Shown: positions 1 to 9,920 of the stretch, in pieces
Numbering within the stretch: position 1 is the first letter of the stretch
Layout of the letters: each line of letters begins with the position of its first letter
Assembly: GCF_001665395.1 (NCBI RefSeq)
Contig: NZ_LZSG01000034.1
Coordinates: forward strand, 62,001-126,000
DNA from: Mycobacterium sp. 1164966.3
GTDB taxonomy: Bacteria > Actinomycetota > Actinomycetes > Mycobacteriales > Mycobacteriaceae
Reading direction: 5' to 3'
DNA: 64,000 nucleotides
Program-made: the position numbers and the translations under genes
Notes under the pieces: model-generated
The model's input: the letters and a program-made list of their open reading frames with translations, nothing else
The model's database searches: none
What the model was told of the DNA's origin: nothing

Positions 1-789
1 GCTGAGCTGCCGATGCAGATGATCTGCATTCTGTTGGGAGTGCCGGAATCCGAACGGCATTGGCTATTCGAGGCTATCGAGCCGCAGTTCGACTTCGGCG
101 GCTCGCGCAAAGCGTCCCTGTCACAGTTGTCGGTCGAAGAGGCCGGGTCGCGGATGTACTCCTACGGTCAGGAGCTGATCGCCTCGAAGCGTGCGCAGCC
201 CACCGACGACATGCTGTCGGTGGTCGCCAATGCGATGCTCGACGACGCCGACTCGGCGGCGCTGTCCGATATCGAGGTGTATCTGTTCTTCAGCCTGCTG
301 TTCAGCGCCGGCGCGGAGACGACGCGCAACGCTGTCGCCGGCGGACTGCTGGCGCTGGCCGAGCATCCGTCGCAATTACAGGCGCTGCGTGCTGATTTCG
401 AGTTGTTGCCGACGGCGATCGAAGAGATTGTTCGCTGGACGTCGCCGTCGCCGTCGAAGCGGCGGACGGCCACCCGCGACGTGACGCTTGGTGGACAGTC
501 CATCGAAGCGGGGCAGAAGGTTCAGATCTGGGAGGGTTCGGCCAACCGCGACGCCGACGTGTTCGACCACGCCGATCAGTTGGATGTCACCCGAAAGCCC
601 AACCCGCACCTGGGATTTGGCCAGGGCGTGCACTACTGCCTGGGCGCCAACCTGGCCCGGCTGGAGTTGCGGGTGCTCTACGAGGAGACGTTGTCGCGGT
701 TCGATTCGGTCCGTGTCGTCGCGCCCGTCGAATGGACACGCAGCAACCGGCACACCGGTATTCGGCACCTGGTCGTGGAATTGCAGTGA
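1..789 (+). CDS. cyp126: Cytochrome P450, CYP126-like (5' end outside window)
   Basis: This is the C-terminal part of a soluble bacterial P450; the frame is open from base 1 and the N-terminus lies upstream. Visible motifs are the I-helix oxygen-binding stretch AGAETTRN, the K-helix EEIVRW, and the haem loop [17 protein letters not shown] with the proximal Cys ligand. The position just before an Rv0779c-like gene and purC matches M. tuberculosis cyp126 (Rv0778), so the symbol rests on synteny plus family. The physiological substrate is not known to me. The stop codon overlaps the next gene's GTG start by 4 nt (GTGA), suggesting co-transcription. Confidence 0.85.
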   Translation, partial: AELPMQMICILLGVPESERHWLFEAIEPQFDFGGSRKASLSQLSVEEAGSRMYSYGQELIASKRAQPTDDMLSVVANAMLDDADSAALSDIEVYLFFSLLFSAGAETTRNAVAGGLLALAEHPSQLQALRADFELLPTAIEEIVRWTSPSPSKRRTATRDVTLGGQSIEAGQKVQIWEGSANRDADVFDHADQLDVTRKPNPHLGFGQGVHYCLGANLARLELRVLYEETLSRFDSVRVVAPVEWTRSNRHTGIRHLVVELQ

Positions 790-1772
790 GCAGCCGGCTC
801 GCCGACGTCGAGCCGTCACCCGATGTGTTCGCCGCGGTGATGGCGACCGGAATCGTCTCGATAGCCGCGCGCAACCACCACTATCGGGTGATCAGTGACG
901 CGTTGGGCGTCCTGGCCACGCTTGGCCTCGTAATGCTCGTCGTCCTGGTGGTCGTCGTCGCAGTTGCCAAGCGCTCCCTCTGGGACCTCAAGGATCCCGA
1001 TGTGACGCTGCGCTTGTTCACCTTTGTTGCGGCGTGCGCGGTGCTGGACAGCCGGCTGGCGTCCCATCGTGCGGTGTTAGAGGTCCTCGGCGTAGTGGCG
1101 GTATCCGCGTGGGTGGTGTTGAGTGTGCTCACGGTGCGCAATATGTCGGCACGTTCATGGGCGGCGCTGCGCGACGGTTCCCACGGTGCGTGGGAGCTGG
1201 GCAGCGTTGGCACTTCCGGACTTTCGATCGTGGCGGCCACCGTCGCCCGCCATGTGCACTGGTGGCTGTGGGTGGCAGTGCCCGTCTGGGTGGCGGCGTT
1301 GTGCATCTACGGGCTGATGACGTGGCTGATCCTGTGGCGGGCCGTCAGCGAGCGACAGGATCTAGACGGATTTGAGCCCGACACGTGGATCCTGATGGGC
1401 GGTTTGGCGATTGGCACGTTGGCCGGTGACATCATCCACGGCCTGGCTCCCGGCTGGCTGGCCCCTACCGTCCGTATCGTGACCGTGGTGACCTGGGTGG
1501 CAGCCACGCTGTGGATACCACCATTGATCTACTTCGGCCTGCACCGCATCAGCCGGCGGCCCGAGATGCTGCACTTCGCCGGCGTGTGGTGGGCCTTCGT
1601 GTTCCCGTTGGGCATGTATTCGGCGGCCAGCTACGCCATGTCGGCCGAGATCAATCAGCGCTCGTTGGGGACTGTTTCGCTGGTCTTCTTCTGGGATGCG
1701 TTGGCGGCGTGGGCGATTGTTGTAATTGCGGGGCTGCTGCGCGTGCTGGGGCGCGTCGCGGGTAAGCGCTAG
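786..1772 (+). CDS. TDT/SLAC1-family membrane transporter (TehA/Mae1-like)
   Basis: This is a polytopic membrane protein of about 328 aa with roughly ten hydrophobic segments. The N-terminal [14 protein letters not shown] and the late [12 protein letters not shown] motifs are typical of the tellurite-resistance/dicarboxylate transporter (TDT, SLAC1/TehA) superfamily, which moves small anions or acids. I chose GTG at 786 because it overlaps the P450 stop codon and removes an unlikely hydrophilic extension starting at 732. I do not remember a counterpart next to cyp126 in M. tuberculosis, so it may be a lineage-specific addition. The substrate cannot be read from the sequence. Confidence 0.8.
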   Translation: MSSRLADVEPSPDVFAAVMATGIVSIAARNHHYRVISDALGVLATLGLVMLVVLVVVVAVAKRSLWDLKDPDVTLRLFTFVAACAVLDSRLASHRAVLEVLGVVAVSAWVVLSVLTVRNMSARSWAALRDGSHGAWELGSVGTSGLSIVAATVARHVHWWLWVAVPVWVAALCIYGLMTWLILWRAVSERQDLDGFEPDTWILMGGLAIGTLAGDIIHGLAPGWLAPTVRIVTVVTWVAATLWIPPLIYFGLHRISRRPEMLHFAGVWWAFVFPLGMYSAASYAMSAEINQRSLGTVSLVFFWDALAAWAIVVIAGLLRVLGRVAGKR

Positions 1773-1976
1773 ACGCCCAACACAATCCGCTTGGCCGACC
1801 CGGGAAAGTGGGCGCCGCTAGGTCACTTTCGGCGTTGCCGATTCATCGAGCTGGCCGCAAAGGCGGCGGTGTGATATCGCCCGCGATATCGAATTAGAGA
1901 ATGCAACATGCCCCGCTTCTCGGGGAACGCGAGTGACCGGTGTGACGCAATTGCCGAGTGAAGGGCCCCGGACCCA
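1773..1976. terminator. Convergent intergenic region with two palindromes
   Basis: Between two convergent genes lie a perfect palindrome (GATATCGC, 2 nt, GCGATATC) at 1873-1890 and a hairpin CCCCG-N5-CGGGG at 1911-1925. They probably end transcription from one or both sides, although neither has a U-tract. No credible ORF was seen. Confidence 0.35.
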
Positions 1977-2594
1977 TCAGGGCATGCGGATCCTGATCCC
2001 GGCCGCCTTCAGTTCAAGCGCCGCCAGCCCACGTATGACGACGGGATCCTCGCGGCGCCATCCGCCGATCGGATCCTCGCTGACCCCGGCCAGCTTGCCC
2101 GGTGCCCGGTTCGCCAACGCCCGCAACGCCAGCAGTTGCTGCCCGGCCGCGGTGGCGGCCAACGCGGTCACCGCCAACTTGCGCCGGAAGAACCGCACCC
2201 TCAGGTACAACCACGGCATGGTCACCGCGAGGATGGGAGTCGCCGCGACCGCCAGCGCCAGCACCACCGCCAGCCAGCTCGCCGTGGTGTCCAAGTCGTG
2301 CCCGGCGCTTGCGATGTCGAGGGCGGCCTGGCTGGCCGCGGTGAGCGGCTTGCTCATCGCATCACCGACCAGCGGAATGTGCTGGGTGCCATGGCCTGCC
2401 GACGCCAGGTTGCCGGCAATTCCCTTCGAGCCGCTCTCGACCTGCCGGCCGGCGACGGCGATGGTGGAGATCGCGCTGTGTACGGCCAGGCCGACGAACA
2501 CCCATACCGTCGTCCACAACGAGACGGTGATATCGCTCATCAGTTGGACGAACAGCCGCAGGGGTCTGGTGGAATAGGGCAGCAAGAACCTCAT
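1977..2594 (-). CDS. Membrane protein, Rv0779c-like
   Basis: A 205-aa protein with two strong hydrophobic stretches, one near residues 15-35 and one near 110-140. The C-terminal tail of about 60 residues is basic and polar (RVRFFRRKLAV). The length and the place next to purC match M. tuberculosis Rv0779c, a conserved protein of unknown function. The ATG at 2594 was chosen because upstream in-frame codons run back through purC, which lies on the opposite strand. No catalytic motif is visible. Confidence 0.75.
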   Translation of the reverse strand: MRFLLPYSTRPLRLFVQLMSDITVSLWTTVWVFVGLAVHSAISTIAVAGRQVESGSKGIAGNLASAGHGTQHIPLVGDAMSKPLTAASQAALDIASAGHDLDTTASWLAVVLALAVAATPILAVTMPWLYLRVRFFRRKLAVTALAATAAGQQLLALRALANRAPGKLAGVSEDPIGGWRREDPVVIRGLAALELKAAGIRIRMP

Positions 2595-2633
2595 AGCACT
2601 TGATACCAGCAACTCTGCGTCCAGGCTGCCGGA

Positions 2634-2639
2634 TAGGCT
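2634..2639 (+). promoter_or_regulatory. -10 hexamer for leaderless purC
   Basis: TAGGCT fits the mycobacterial TAnnnT consensus and is followed by 6 nt and then the purC ATG. Transcription would start at the A of the start codon. The lack of any Shine-Dalgarno sequence before the ATG agrees. Confidence 0.5.
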
Positions 2640-2645
2640 GGCCCG

Positions 2646-3539
2646 ATGCGCCCCGCATTGTCCGACTACCAGCATCTGGCCAGCGGCAAGGTCCGTGAGC
2701 TGTACCGGGTCGATGACGAGCATCTGCTCCTGGTCGCCTCCGACCGGATTTCGGCGTACGACTATGTCCTGGACAGCACCATCCCGGACAAGGGCCGCAT
2801 CCTGACCGCGATGAGCGTGTTCTTCTTCGGCCTCGTCGACGCCCCCAACCACCTGGCCGGACCGCCCGACGACCCGCGAATACCTGACGAGGTGCTGGGC
2901 CGCGCGCTGGTGGTTCGACGGCTGGAGATGTTCCCCGTGGAATGCGTGGCTCGCGGCTATCTGACCGGCTCGGGGTTGCTGGACTATCAGGCGACCGGGA
3001 AGGTATGTGGCGTCGCATTGCCCCCGGGATTGGTTGAGGCCAGCAAGTTCGAAACGCCGTTGTTCACCCCTGCAACCAAAGCCGCCCTGGGAAACCACGA
3101 TGAGAACATCTCGTTCGCCCAGGTAATCGAGATGGTCGGCGCGGTCCACGCCAATCAATTGCGCGACCGCACATTACAGATTTACGTGCAGGCCGCCGAT
3201 CACGCCCTGAAAAAGGGAATCATCATCGCCGACACCAAGTTCGAATTCGGTGTCGACCCGGCCGGCAACGTGCTGCTGGCCGACGAGATCTTCACGCCGG
3301 ACTCGTCACGGTACTGGCCGGCCGAAGATTACCGGCCCGGCGTCGTGCAGACCAGCTTCGACAAACAGTTCGTCCGCAACTGGCTCACCAGCTCCGCATC
3401 AGGGTGGGACCGCAACGGCACGCAGCCACCACCCCCGCTCCCCGATGACATCATCGATGCCACCCGCGACCGCTACATCAATGCCTACGAACGGATCTCC
3501 GGCTTGAGCTTCGACGACTGGATCGGCCCGCACGCATGA
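2646..3539 (+). CDS. purC: SAICAR synthetase PurC
   Basis: 297 aa, full length for phosphoribosylaminoimidazole-succinocarboxamide synthase. The enzyme joins CAIR and aspartate using ATP in cytosolic purine synthesis. Family hallmarks are the N-terminal [20 protein letters not shown] nucleotide-binding segment, [16 protein letters not shown], and IADTKFEFG followed by [12 protein letters not shown]. The start has a leaderless-type -10 just upstream. The stop overlaps the start of the downstream oligopeptidase by ATGA, as in the M. tuberculosis purC-ptrB pair. Confidence 0.97.
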   Translation: MRPALSDYQHLASGKVRELYRVDDEHLLLVASDRISAYDYVLDSTIPDKGRILTAMSVFFFGLVDAPNHLAGPPDDPRIPDEVLGRALVVRRLEMFPVECVARGYLTGSGLLDYQATGKVCGVALPPGLVEASKFETPLFTPATKAALGNHDENISFAQVIEMVGAVHANQLRDRTLQIYVQAADHALKKGIIIADTKFEFGVDPAGNVLLADEIFTPDSSRYWPAEDYRPGVVQTSFDKQFVRNWLTSSASGWDRNGTQPPPPLPDDIIDATRDRYINAYERISGLSFDDWIGPHA

Positions 3540-5647
3540 CAGAAGGACTCGAGCCGCCCGTCGCCAAACGGGTCGACACCAGGCGTGAGCATCACGGTGA
3601 CGTCTTCGTCGACCCCTACGAATGGCTGCGCGACAAGTCGGACCCGGAAGTCATCGCCTACCTGGCGGCCGAGAACGCGTATGCGGACCAGACGACGGCT
3701 CATCTCGAGTCGTTGCGGCAAACCATCTTCGACGAAATCAAGGCACGTACCAAGGAGACCGACCTTTCGGTGCCCGTTCGGCAAGGCGACTGGTGGTATT
3801 ACGGTCGCACCTTCGAGGGAAAGCAGTATCGCGTCCAGTGTCGTTGTCCGGTGACAGATTCCAATGATTGGAGTCCGCCGGTGCTGGACGAGGAAACCGA
3901 GATCCCGGGCGAGCAGATCCTGCTGGACTCGAACGTCGAGGCCGAAGGCCATGAATTCTTCGCGCTTGGCGCCTGCCTGGTCAGCTTGGACGGCAACCTG
4001 CTGGCATACTCCGTCGACGTCGTCGGCGACGAGCGATACACGATGCGGTTCAAGGATTTACGAACCGGAGACATCTTCCCCGACGAGATTGCCCCGGTCG
4101 GTGCCGGGGTGACCTGGGCTGCCGACAATCGCACCGTGTACTACACGACCCTGGATGAGGCCCGCCGTCCGGACAAAGTGTGGCGCTACCGACTCGGCTC
4201 CGGTGCGCCATCGGAGCAGGTTTACCACGAAGCCGATGAACGCTTTTGGGTTGGGGTGGGCCTCACCCGAAGCGAGGCGTACGTCATCATCGCCTCGGGA
4301 TCGGCGATCACCTCCGAGATCCGGTACGCAGACGCGGACGATGCCGCCGCGGAGTTCACCGTGGTGCTGCCACGGCGCGACGACGTCGAGTACTCGCTGG
4401 AGCACGCCGTCATCGGCGGCGAAGACCGCTTCTTGATTCTGCACAACGACGGGGCGGTTAACTTCACGCTCGTCGAAGCCCCGGTCAGCGATCCGGCTCG
4501 ACAGCGCATCCTGATTCCGCACCGCGACGACGTGCGCCTCGACTATGTGGACGCCTTCGCCCGTCACCTGGTGATCAGCTATCGCCGTGAGGCTTTGCCC
4601 CGCATCCAGCTGTGGCCGATCGCGTCAGACGGAAACTACCTAGAACCAGAAGAGATTTCGTTCGACTCCGAGCTGACAGCGTCGGGCCTGGGTGCCAATC
4701 CGAATTGGGACTCGCCCAAACTGCGGATCCGGGCGGGGTCGTTCATCATCCCGCCCCGAATCTATGACCTGGACCTGGAAACCGGGGAGCGCACGTTGCT
4801 ACGCGAACAACCGGTTCTCGGTGACTACCGGCCCTCGGACTATATCGAGCGGCGCGACTGGGCGCACGCCGACGACGGCGCGCGAATCCCGGTGTCGATC
4901 GTGCACCGCGTCGATACCGAATTCCCGGCGCCGGCATTGCTTTACGGATACGGCGCGTACGAAATCTGCACAGACCCCAGCTTTTCCATCGCCCGATTGT
5001 CACTGCTGGATCGCGGCATGGTCTTCGTCGTTGCACATGTCCGCGGCGGCGGTGAGATGGGCCGGCTGTGGTACGAGCACGGCAAGCTGCTGGAGAAGAA
5101 GAACACCTTCACCGACTTCATCGCGGTGGCAAGGCATCTGGTGGACTCGGGGCTGACCAGGCCGGAGCAACTGGTGGCCCTGGGTGGCAGCGCCGGCGGT
5201 CTGCTGGTGGGTGCGGTAGCCAACATGGCCCCGGAGCTGTTCGCCGGAATCCTCGCGCAGGTGCCCTTTGTCGACCCGCTAACCACCATCCTGGATCCGT
5301 CCTTGCCATTGACGGTCACCGAGTGGGACGAATGGGGAAACCCGTTGAGCGACAGCGATGTCTACGGCTACATGAAGTCCTATTCGCCCTATGAGAACGT
5401 CGAGGCCAAACACTACCCGGCGATCCTGGCCATGACGTCGTTGAACGACACCAGGGTCTACTACGTGGAGCCGGCGAAATGGGTTGCGGCGCTTCGTCAC
5501 GCCAAGACGGGCGGAAATCCGGTGCTGCTCAAGACTCAGATGGCGGCGGGCCACGGCGGCGTCAGTGGCCGCTACCGGGCCTGGAAGGAAACGGCGTACC
5601 AGTACGCCTGGCTGCTATCCGCGGCTGACGGCGACCGCTACGCGTGA
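3536..5647 (+). CDS. ptrB: Oligopeptidase B, S9 family (intact PtrB)
   Basis: A 703-aa serine peptidase of the prolyl-oligopeptidase (S9A) family, cleaving after basic residues in small peptides. It has an N-terminal beta-propeller (about 1-410) and a C-terminal alpha/beta-hydrolase domain. The catalytic Ser lies in GGSAGG (about residue 547), Asp in SLNDTRV and His in [10 protein letters not shown]. In M. tuberculosis H37Rv this locus is annotated as two pieces (ptrBa and ptrBb) because of a frameshift; here the frame is continuous. It is translationally coupled to purC through the ATGA overlap. Confidence 0.93.
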   Translation: MTEGLEPPVAKRVDTRREHHGDVFVDPYEWLRDKSDPEVIAYLAAENAYADQTTAHLESLRQTIFDEIKARTKETDLSVPVRQGDWWYYGRTFEGKQYRVQCRCPVTDSNDWSPPVLDEETEIPGEQILLDSNVEAEGHEFFALGACLVSLDGNLLAYSVDVVGDERYTMRFKDLRTGDIFPDEIAPVGAGVTWAADNRTVYYTTLDEARRPDKVWRYRLGSGAPSEQVYHEADERFWVGVGLTRSEAYVIIASGSAITSEIRYADADDAAAEFTVVLPRRDDVEYSLEHAVIGGEDRFLILHNDGAVNFTLVEAPVSDPARQRILIPHRDDVRLDYVDAFARHLVISYRREALPRIQLWPIASDGNYLEPEEISFDSELTASGLGANPNWDSPKLRIRAGSFIIPPRIYDLDLETGERTLLREQPVLGDYRPSDYIERRDWAHADDGARIPVSIVHRVDTEFPAPALLYGYGAYEICTDPSFSIARLSLLDRGMVFVVAHVRGGGEMGRLWYEHGKLLEKKNTFTDFIAVARHLVDSGLTRPEQLVALGGSAGGLLVGAVANMAPELFAGILAQVPFVDPLTTILDPSLPLTVTEWDEWGNPLSDSDVYGYMKSYSPYENVEAKHYPAILAMTSLNDTRVYYVEPAKWVAALRHAKTGGNPVLLKTQMAAGHGGVSGRYRAWKETAYQYAWLLSAADGDRYA

Positions 5648-5656
5648 GGGCGTGCG

Positions 5657-7264
5657 CTATTCTCCGGCAGGCATCTTCGGCAGCAGCGCCGCCGGCATGA
5701 TGGTGCACAGCACCAAGACCACGGCGACGACGAATACCGTTGTGTACGCCTGCGAAAGGTCGTGCAGCAGGTTGGCCGCAAAGCCGGGAGCAAGTGTTTG
5801 GCGCGGTATCGCCGACTGCTCAACCGGCACCCCGCTGGTGGCGGCCTGCTGCTGTAGCGCCGCGAGTTTTCGGGCCGCGGTGATGTTTTCGCTTCGATTG
5901 AACTGATTGGTCAGGATCATCGACATCAGTGCGGTCCCCATCGAGCCGCCCACCTGCTGGCTAACGCTGATCAGAGTGGTGCCCCGGGCGATCTGATGCG
6001 GTGCCAGTGACTGCACCGACGCCACCGAGAGGGGCATCATGGTGCAGCCCATGCCCAGGCCCATGATCGCCAGGCCCACCAGCAGGGTGGGTACGTAGTG
6101 CGCCTGCCTGGCGACGCCGAAGGCGAAGGTGCCCAGACCTGCGGTGATCAGCGCGATACCGACCAGCACGATCTTGCCCGGTCCTTGCCTGTCGACCACT
6201 GGCCCGGTCAGCCGCATGGTCAACATGGCTCCCAGTCCCTGGGGGATCATGTGCATGCCCGCCTGCATCGGCGTCTGGTGCAGCACTTGCTGGAAGTAGC
6301 TCGGCAGCACCAGGCAGGCGCCGAAGAAGGCGACGGCAAAAACCACCATCGTCACATTGGCGTTGGTCAGCACCCGGTTGCTGAACAGTCGCAGATCTAT
6401 CAGCGGGTGGTCGGCGCGGCGCCGCGCGTGCACGACAAACGCCGCGACCAGCGCCAAACCGACGGCCGCCGGTATCAGCACGTGACGATCCGCCACGGTC
6501 CCGCGCCCCGGAATCGACGACACGGCGAACAGGAACGTCGCCAGGCCGGGGGAGAGCAACAGCACGCCGACGACGTCGAAGGTCTCCGAGCGCGCCGGGT
6601 GGTCCTTGGGGAAGATGATGGCTGCCAGGGCGACCGTGGCGAGCCCGAAAGGCAGGTTGATCAGGAAGATCCAGCGCCAGCTGGAGGTGTCGATGAGCCA
6701 GCCGCCCAGGATCGGCCCGCCGATCGGGGCGAGCAGCATGGGAATGCTCAGGATCGACATCAGGCGACCCAGCCGACGCGGTCCGGCCTCGCGGGTCAGG
6801 ATCATGAATCCCAGCGGCAGCAAGCTGCCCCCACCTACGCCCTGTACCACTCGAAAAAGGATGAGCTGCGGGATGTTTGCCGCCACCGCGCACAGTAACG
6901 AGCCCAGCGTGAAGGCGAGCACCGAGCCCATGAAGAGCCGTTTGGTGCCGAACCGGTCGGCTGCCCAGCCGGTTATCGGGATGACGGTTGCCAAGGCGAG
7001 CGTGTAGCCGGTCATCGTCCAGCCGACGACGGCCTGGGTCGAGCCGAACTGGTCGATGAACGTGCGTTGAGCGACGCTGACGACCGTGACATCCAGGATC
7101 GCCATCACCGTGGCCAGAATGCATACCCCGGAGATCCGTAGCAGCCTGGCATCCAGTTTGTCGGGATAGACCTGGTCACCCGCGCCTGACTGCAGGGTGG
7201 GGGTGGCGGGCGGCGGGACAGCCGCCGCGGTGGGATGGGCCTTCTCCATGGCGTTGGTTAGCAT
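5657..7264 (-). CDS. emrB: MFS drug-efflux transporter, EmrB/QacA (DHA2) family
   Basis: About 535 aa with 14 predicted membrane segments. It carries motif A (GWAADRFGTKRLF) after TM2 and the DHA2 antiporter motif C region (PIGGPILGGWLID). Such proteins export drugs or lipophilic compounds using the proton gradient. The location matches M. tuberculosis Rv0783c (emrB). The start is uncertain: ATG 7264 and ATG 7249 are both possible, while an in-frame TTG at 7315 lies inside a repeat and is unlikely. Confidence 0.88.
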   Translation of the reverse strand: MLTNAMEKAHPTAAAVPPPATPTLQSGAGDQVYPDKLDARLLRISGVCILATVMAILDVTVVSVAQRTFIDQFGSTQAVVGWTMTGYTLALATVIPITGWAADRFGTKRLFMGSVLAFTLGSLLCAVAANIPQLILFRVVQGVGGGSLLPLGFMILTREAGPRRLGRLMSILSIPMLLAPIGGPILGGWLIDTSSWRWIFLINLPFGLATVALAAIIFPKDHPARSETFDVVGVLLLSPGLATFLFAVSSIPGRGTVADRHVLIPAAVGLALVAAFVVHARRRADHPLIDLRLFSNRVLTNANVTMVVFAVAFFGACLVLPSYFQQVLHQTPMQAGMHMIPQGLGAMLTMRLTGPVVDRQGPGKIVLVGIALITAGLGTFAFGVARQAHYVPTLLVGLAIMGLGMGCTMMPLSVASVQSLAPHQIARGTTLISVSQQVGGSMGTALMSMILTNQFNRSENITAARKLAALQQQAATSGVPVEQSAIPRQTLAPGFAANLLHDLSQAYTTVFVVAVVLVLCTIMPAALLPKMPAGE

Positions 7265-7303
7265 ATCGAACCGATTAGCCTGGCCGGGCGCCGTGGGCGT
7301 GGT

Positions 7304-7359
7304 GAGCAGACGCAAAATCCCCTATTTGGATGCCGAAACAGGGGATTTTGCGTCTGCTC
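7304..7359. repeat. Palindromic intergenic repeat, copy 1
   Basis: Two perfect 20-nt arms (GAGCAGACGCAAAATCCCCT at 7304-7323 and its complement at 7340-7359) flank a 16-nt loop. Related copies lie at 9861-9916, 15606-15664 and 47257-47316. This copy lies between divergent genes, so it cannot be only a transcription terminator. Confidence 0.85.
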
Positions 7360-7419
7360 GCGCCCTCGAGCCGCGATCGGATATATGCCTGCCGTCTGCA
7401 TGTACTTCACCGTCCCGAC

Positions 7420-8148
7420 ATGTGGGATCGGCAAACTGCAGATGTGTCCGGAAAACTGATCGTCTCGGTCTCGGGGATAGGGGATCGCACCCTGGCCGAC
7501 GTCGAGGCGTTTTGCGCACAGATGGATGCCCGCTCGGTGCCGGTGTCGTTGCTGGTGGCTCCTCGCCTGTCGGGCGACTACCGGCTAAGCGACGACCCGC
7601 TCACCGTCGAATGGCTGACGACCCGGCGCGCGGGCGGCGACGCCATCGTCCTGCACGGCTACGACGACGCGGCCACCAAGAAGCGGCGCGGCGAGTTCGC
7701 TCTGCTGCCTGCGCACGAGGCCAACTTGCGCCTGATGGCCGCTGACCGGGTGCTCGAGCACCTCGGACTGCGCACCCGGCTGTTCGCGGCCCCGGGCTGG
7801 GTGGTATCACCGGGCGTCGTCAAGGCATTGCCCCGCAACGGTTTTCGGCTGCTCGCCGATCTGCACGGGATCACTGATCTGGTGCGGAACACCACCGCAC
7901 GCGCCCGCGTCCTGGGCATCGGAGAAGGGTTCCTGACGGAGCCGTGGTGGTGCCGGATGGTGGTGCTGTCTGCTGAGCGAATCGCCCGCCGCGGTGGGAT
8001 CGTTCGAGTCGCCGTCGCCGCCCGTCACCTGCGCAAGCCCGGTCCGCTGCAGGCGATGCTGGATGCCGTCGACCTCGCCTGCATGCACGGCTGCACTCCG
8101 ACGGTCTATCAGTGGCGGGCCGATAAGGCGATTCTCGACGCTGCCTGA
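7420..8148 (+). CDS. Polysaccharide deacetylase-like (DUF2334-type) protein, Rv0784-like
   Basis: 242 aa from ATG 7420; GTG 7444 gives a start (MSGKLIVSVSGI) that fits the family better and the coupling is otherwise equal. The fold begins with a beta strand (LIVSVSGI) and continues with VSLLVAPRL and GDAIVLHGYDD, like NodB-type or DUF2334 deacetylases. The APGWVVSPG and ITDL segments belong to the same family core. It matches M. tuberculosis Rv0784 by position, whose substrate I do not know. It stands 37 nt before the next gene. Confidence 0.75.
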   Translation: MWDRQTADVSGKLIVSVSGIGDRTLADVEAFCAQMDARSVPVSLLVAPRLSGDYRLSDDPLTVEWLTTRRAGGDAIVLHGYDDAATKKRRGEFALLPAHEANLRLMAADRVLEHLGLRTRLFAAPGWVVSPGVVKALPRNGFRLLADLHGITDLVRNTTARARVLGIGEGFLTEPWWCRMVVLSAERIARRGGIVRVAVAARHLRKPGPLQAMLDAVDLACMHGCTPTVYQWRADKAILDAA

Positions 8149-8166
8149 GCGCTGCTAGTCCAAGGG

Positions 8167-8185
8167 GTCGCTACCCTGTAGCGAC
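8167..8185. promoter_or_regulatory. Perfect palindrome abutting the FAD-dehydrogenase start
   Basis: GTCGCTAC and GTAGCGAC (3 nt apart) form a 19-bp palindrome ending at the base before ATG 8186. It contains TACCCT, a possible -10 hexamer, 8 nt from the ATG. It could be a repressor operator or a 5' hairpin on a near-leaderless message. Confidence 0.5.
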
Positions 8186-9862
8186 ATGGGCGATTCTTCG
8201 GCCGGGCCCGCGGGGTTCGGCGCTGACGTCATCGTCGTCGGAGCCGGCCTAGCGGGCCTGGTGGCTGCGTGCGAATTAATCGACAGCGGTTTGCGGGTGC
8301 TGATCGTCGATCAGGAGAACAGCGCCAATCTCGGAGGGCAGGCCTTCTGGTCTTTCGGCGGCCTGTTCTTCGTCGACAGCCCCGAGCAACGGCGTCTCGG
8401 CATTAGAGACAGCCACGAACTCGCCTTGCAGGACTGGCTGGGGACGGCAGGATTTGACCGGCCCGAGGACCATTGGCCGCGGCAATGGGCGCACGCTTAC
8501 GTCGATTTCGCGGCCGGAGAGAAGCGCCGTTGGCTGCATGACCGCGGGCTGAAGATCTTCCCCCTCGTGGGCTGGGCCGAACGTGGCGGCTACGGCGCTC
8601 AAGGACACGGCAACTCGGTGCCGCGGTTCCACATCACGTGGGGTACCGGGCCCGCATTGGTCGACATCTTCGCTCGTCGGCTCGCGGACCGCTCGACAGT
8701 GCGCTTCGCGCACCGACATCAGGTCGACGAGTTGATCGTCGAACGCGGCGTGGTGACGGGTGTTCGCGGCACCGTGCTGGAACCATCGGCTGAGCCGCGG
8801 GGGGTGGCGTCGTCACGAAAAGCTGTGGGCCAGTTCGAATTCCGGGCATCAGCGGTTATCGTGACCAGCGGCGGCATAGGAGGCAATCATGATCTGGTGC
8901 GCAAGAACTGGCCCAAGCGAATGGGCCGCGTGCCCGAACAGCTGCTCTGCGGAGTTCCGGCCCACGTAGACGGCCGGATGATCGAGATCTCCCAGCGGGC
9001 CGGGGCACGGGTGATCAATCCCGACCGGATGTGGCATTACACAGAAGGCATCACCAACTACGACCCGGTGTGGCCGGACCACGGCATCCGAATCATTCCC
9101 GGACCGTCCTCGCTGTGGCTGGACGGCGCCGGCAAGCGGTTGCCGGTTCCGTTGTACCCCGGGTTCGACACCCTGGGGACTTTGGAGTACATCACCAGGT
9201 CCGGTTACGACTACACCTGGTTCTTGTTGAACGCCAAGATCATTGAGAAGGAATTCGCACTTTCGGGTCAAGAGCAGAATCCGGACCTGACCGGGCAGAG
9301 CATCGTTCGGTTGGTGCGGTCCCGGGCCGGGGGCGGCCCGCCCGGGCCGGTGCAGGCATTCGTCGACCGGGGGGTGGACTTTGTCAGCGCAAACTCGTTG
9401 CGCGAGTTGGTGACCGGGATGAACAAACTGCCTGACGTGGTGCCGCTGGACTACGCGACGGTGAAAGCCGAGGTCACCGCCCGCGATCGCGAGGTGGCCA
9501 ATCGGTTCACCAAGGACGGTCAGATCACCGCGATCCGGGCGGCTCGCGGTTATCTGGGTGACCGGTACACCCGCGTGGTGGCCCCGCACCGATTGACCGA
9601 CCCGAAGGCCGGCCCGTTGATCGCGGTCAAGCTGCACATCCTTACCCGAAAGACGTTGGGCGGCATCGAAACCGACTTGGACTCACGCGTGCTCAAGGCC
9701 GACGGCACTGCAATTGGCGGCTTGTACGCGGCCGGCGAGGCCGCCGGGTTCGGAGGCGGCGGCGTGCACGGGTACCGCGCCTTGGAGGGGACGTTTTTGG
9801 GTGGGTGCATCTTCTCCGGCCGGGCCGCCGGCCGCGGCGCCGCGGCCGACATCAGGGGGTGA
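8186..9862 (+). CDS. FAD-binding dehydrogenase (KstD/fumarate reductase-like)
   Basis: 558 aa. The N-terminal Rossmann motif VIVVGAGLAGLVAACEL binds FAD. The C-terminal GGLYAAGEAAGFGGGGVHG is the second FAD-contact region of 3-ketosteroid-dehydrogenase and fumarate-reductase flavoproteins. It matches M. tuberculosis Rv0785, annotated only as an FAD-binding dehydrogenase. The substrate is unknown; steroid-like or acyl substrates are plausible from the family. The stop codon lies inside palindromic repeat copy 2. Confidence 0.85.
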   Translation: MGDSSAGPAGFGADVIVVGAGLAGLVAACELIDSGLRVLIVDQENSANLGGQAFWSFGGLFFVDSPEQRRLGIRDSHELALQDWLGTAGFDRPEDHWPRQWAHAYVDFAAGEKRRWLHDRGLKIFPLVGWAERGGYGAQGHGNSVPRFHITWGTGPALVDIFARRLADRSTVRFAHRHQVDELIVERGVVTGVRGTVLEPSAEPRGVASSRKAVGQFEFRASAVIVTSGGIGGNHDLVRKNWPKRMGRVPEQLLCGVPAHVDGRMIEISQRAGARVINPDRMWHYTEGITNYDPVWPDHGIRIIPGPSSLWLDGAGKRLPVPLYPGFDTLGTLEYITRSGYDYTWFLLNAKIIEKEFALSGQEQNPDLTGQSIVRLVRSRAGGGPPGPVQAFVDRGVDFVSANSLRELVTGMNKLPDVVPLDYATVKAEVTARDREVANRFTKDGQITAIRAARGYLGDRYTRVVAPHRLTDPKAGPLIAVKLHILTRKTLGGIETDLDSRVLKADGTAIGGLYAAGEAAGFGGGGVHGYRALEGTFLGGCIFSGRAAGRGAAADIRG

Positions 9863-9916
9863 GCAGACGCAAAATCCCCTAGACACGCCGTGTCAGAGGG
9901 GATCTTGCGTCTGCTC
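9861..9916. repeat. Palindromic intergenic repeat, copy 2 (bidirectional terminator position)
   Basis: The arms at 9861-9880 and 9897-9916 are 20 nt with one mismatch. The repeat lies between convergent genes and overlaps the stop codon of the first. The loop contains a second small inverted repeat (GACAC...GTGTC). Confidence 0.85.
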
Positions 9917-9920
9917 GCGG

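Noticed and set aside
7265..7315. N-terminal extension of the MFS transporter from TTG 7315
   Set aside because: The codons lie in the palindromic repeat and give an atypical N-terminus.
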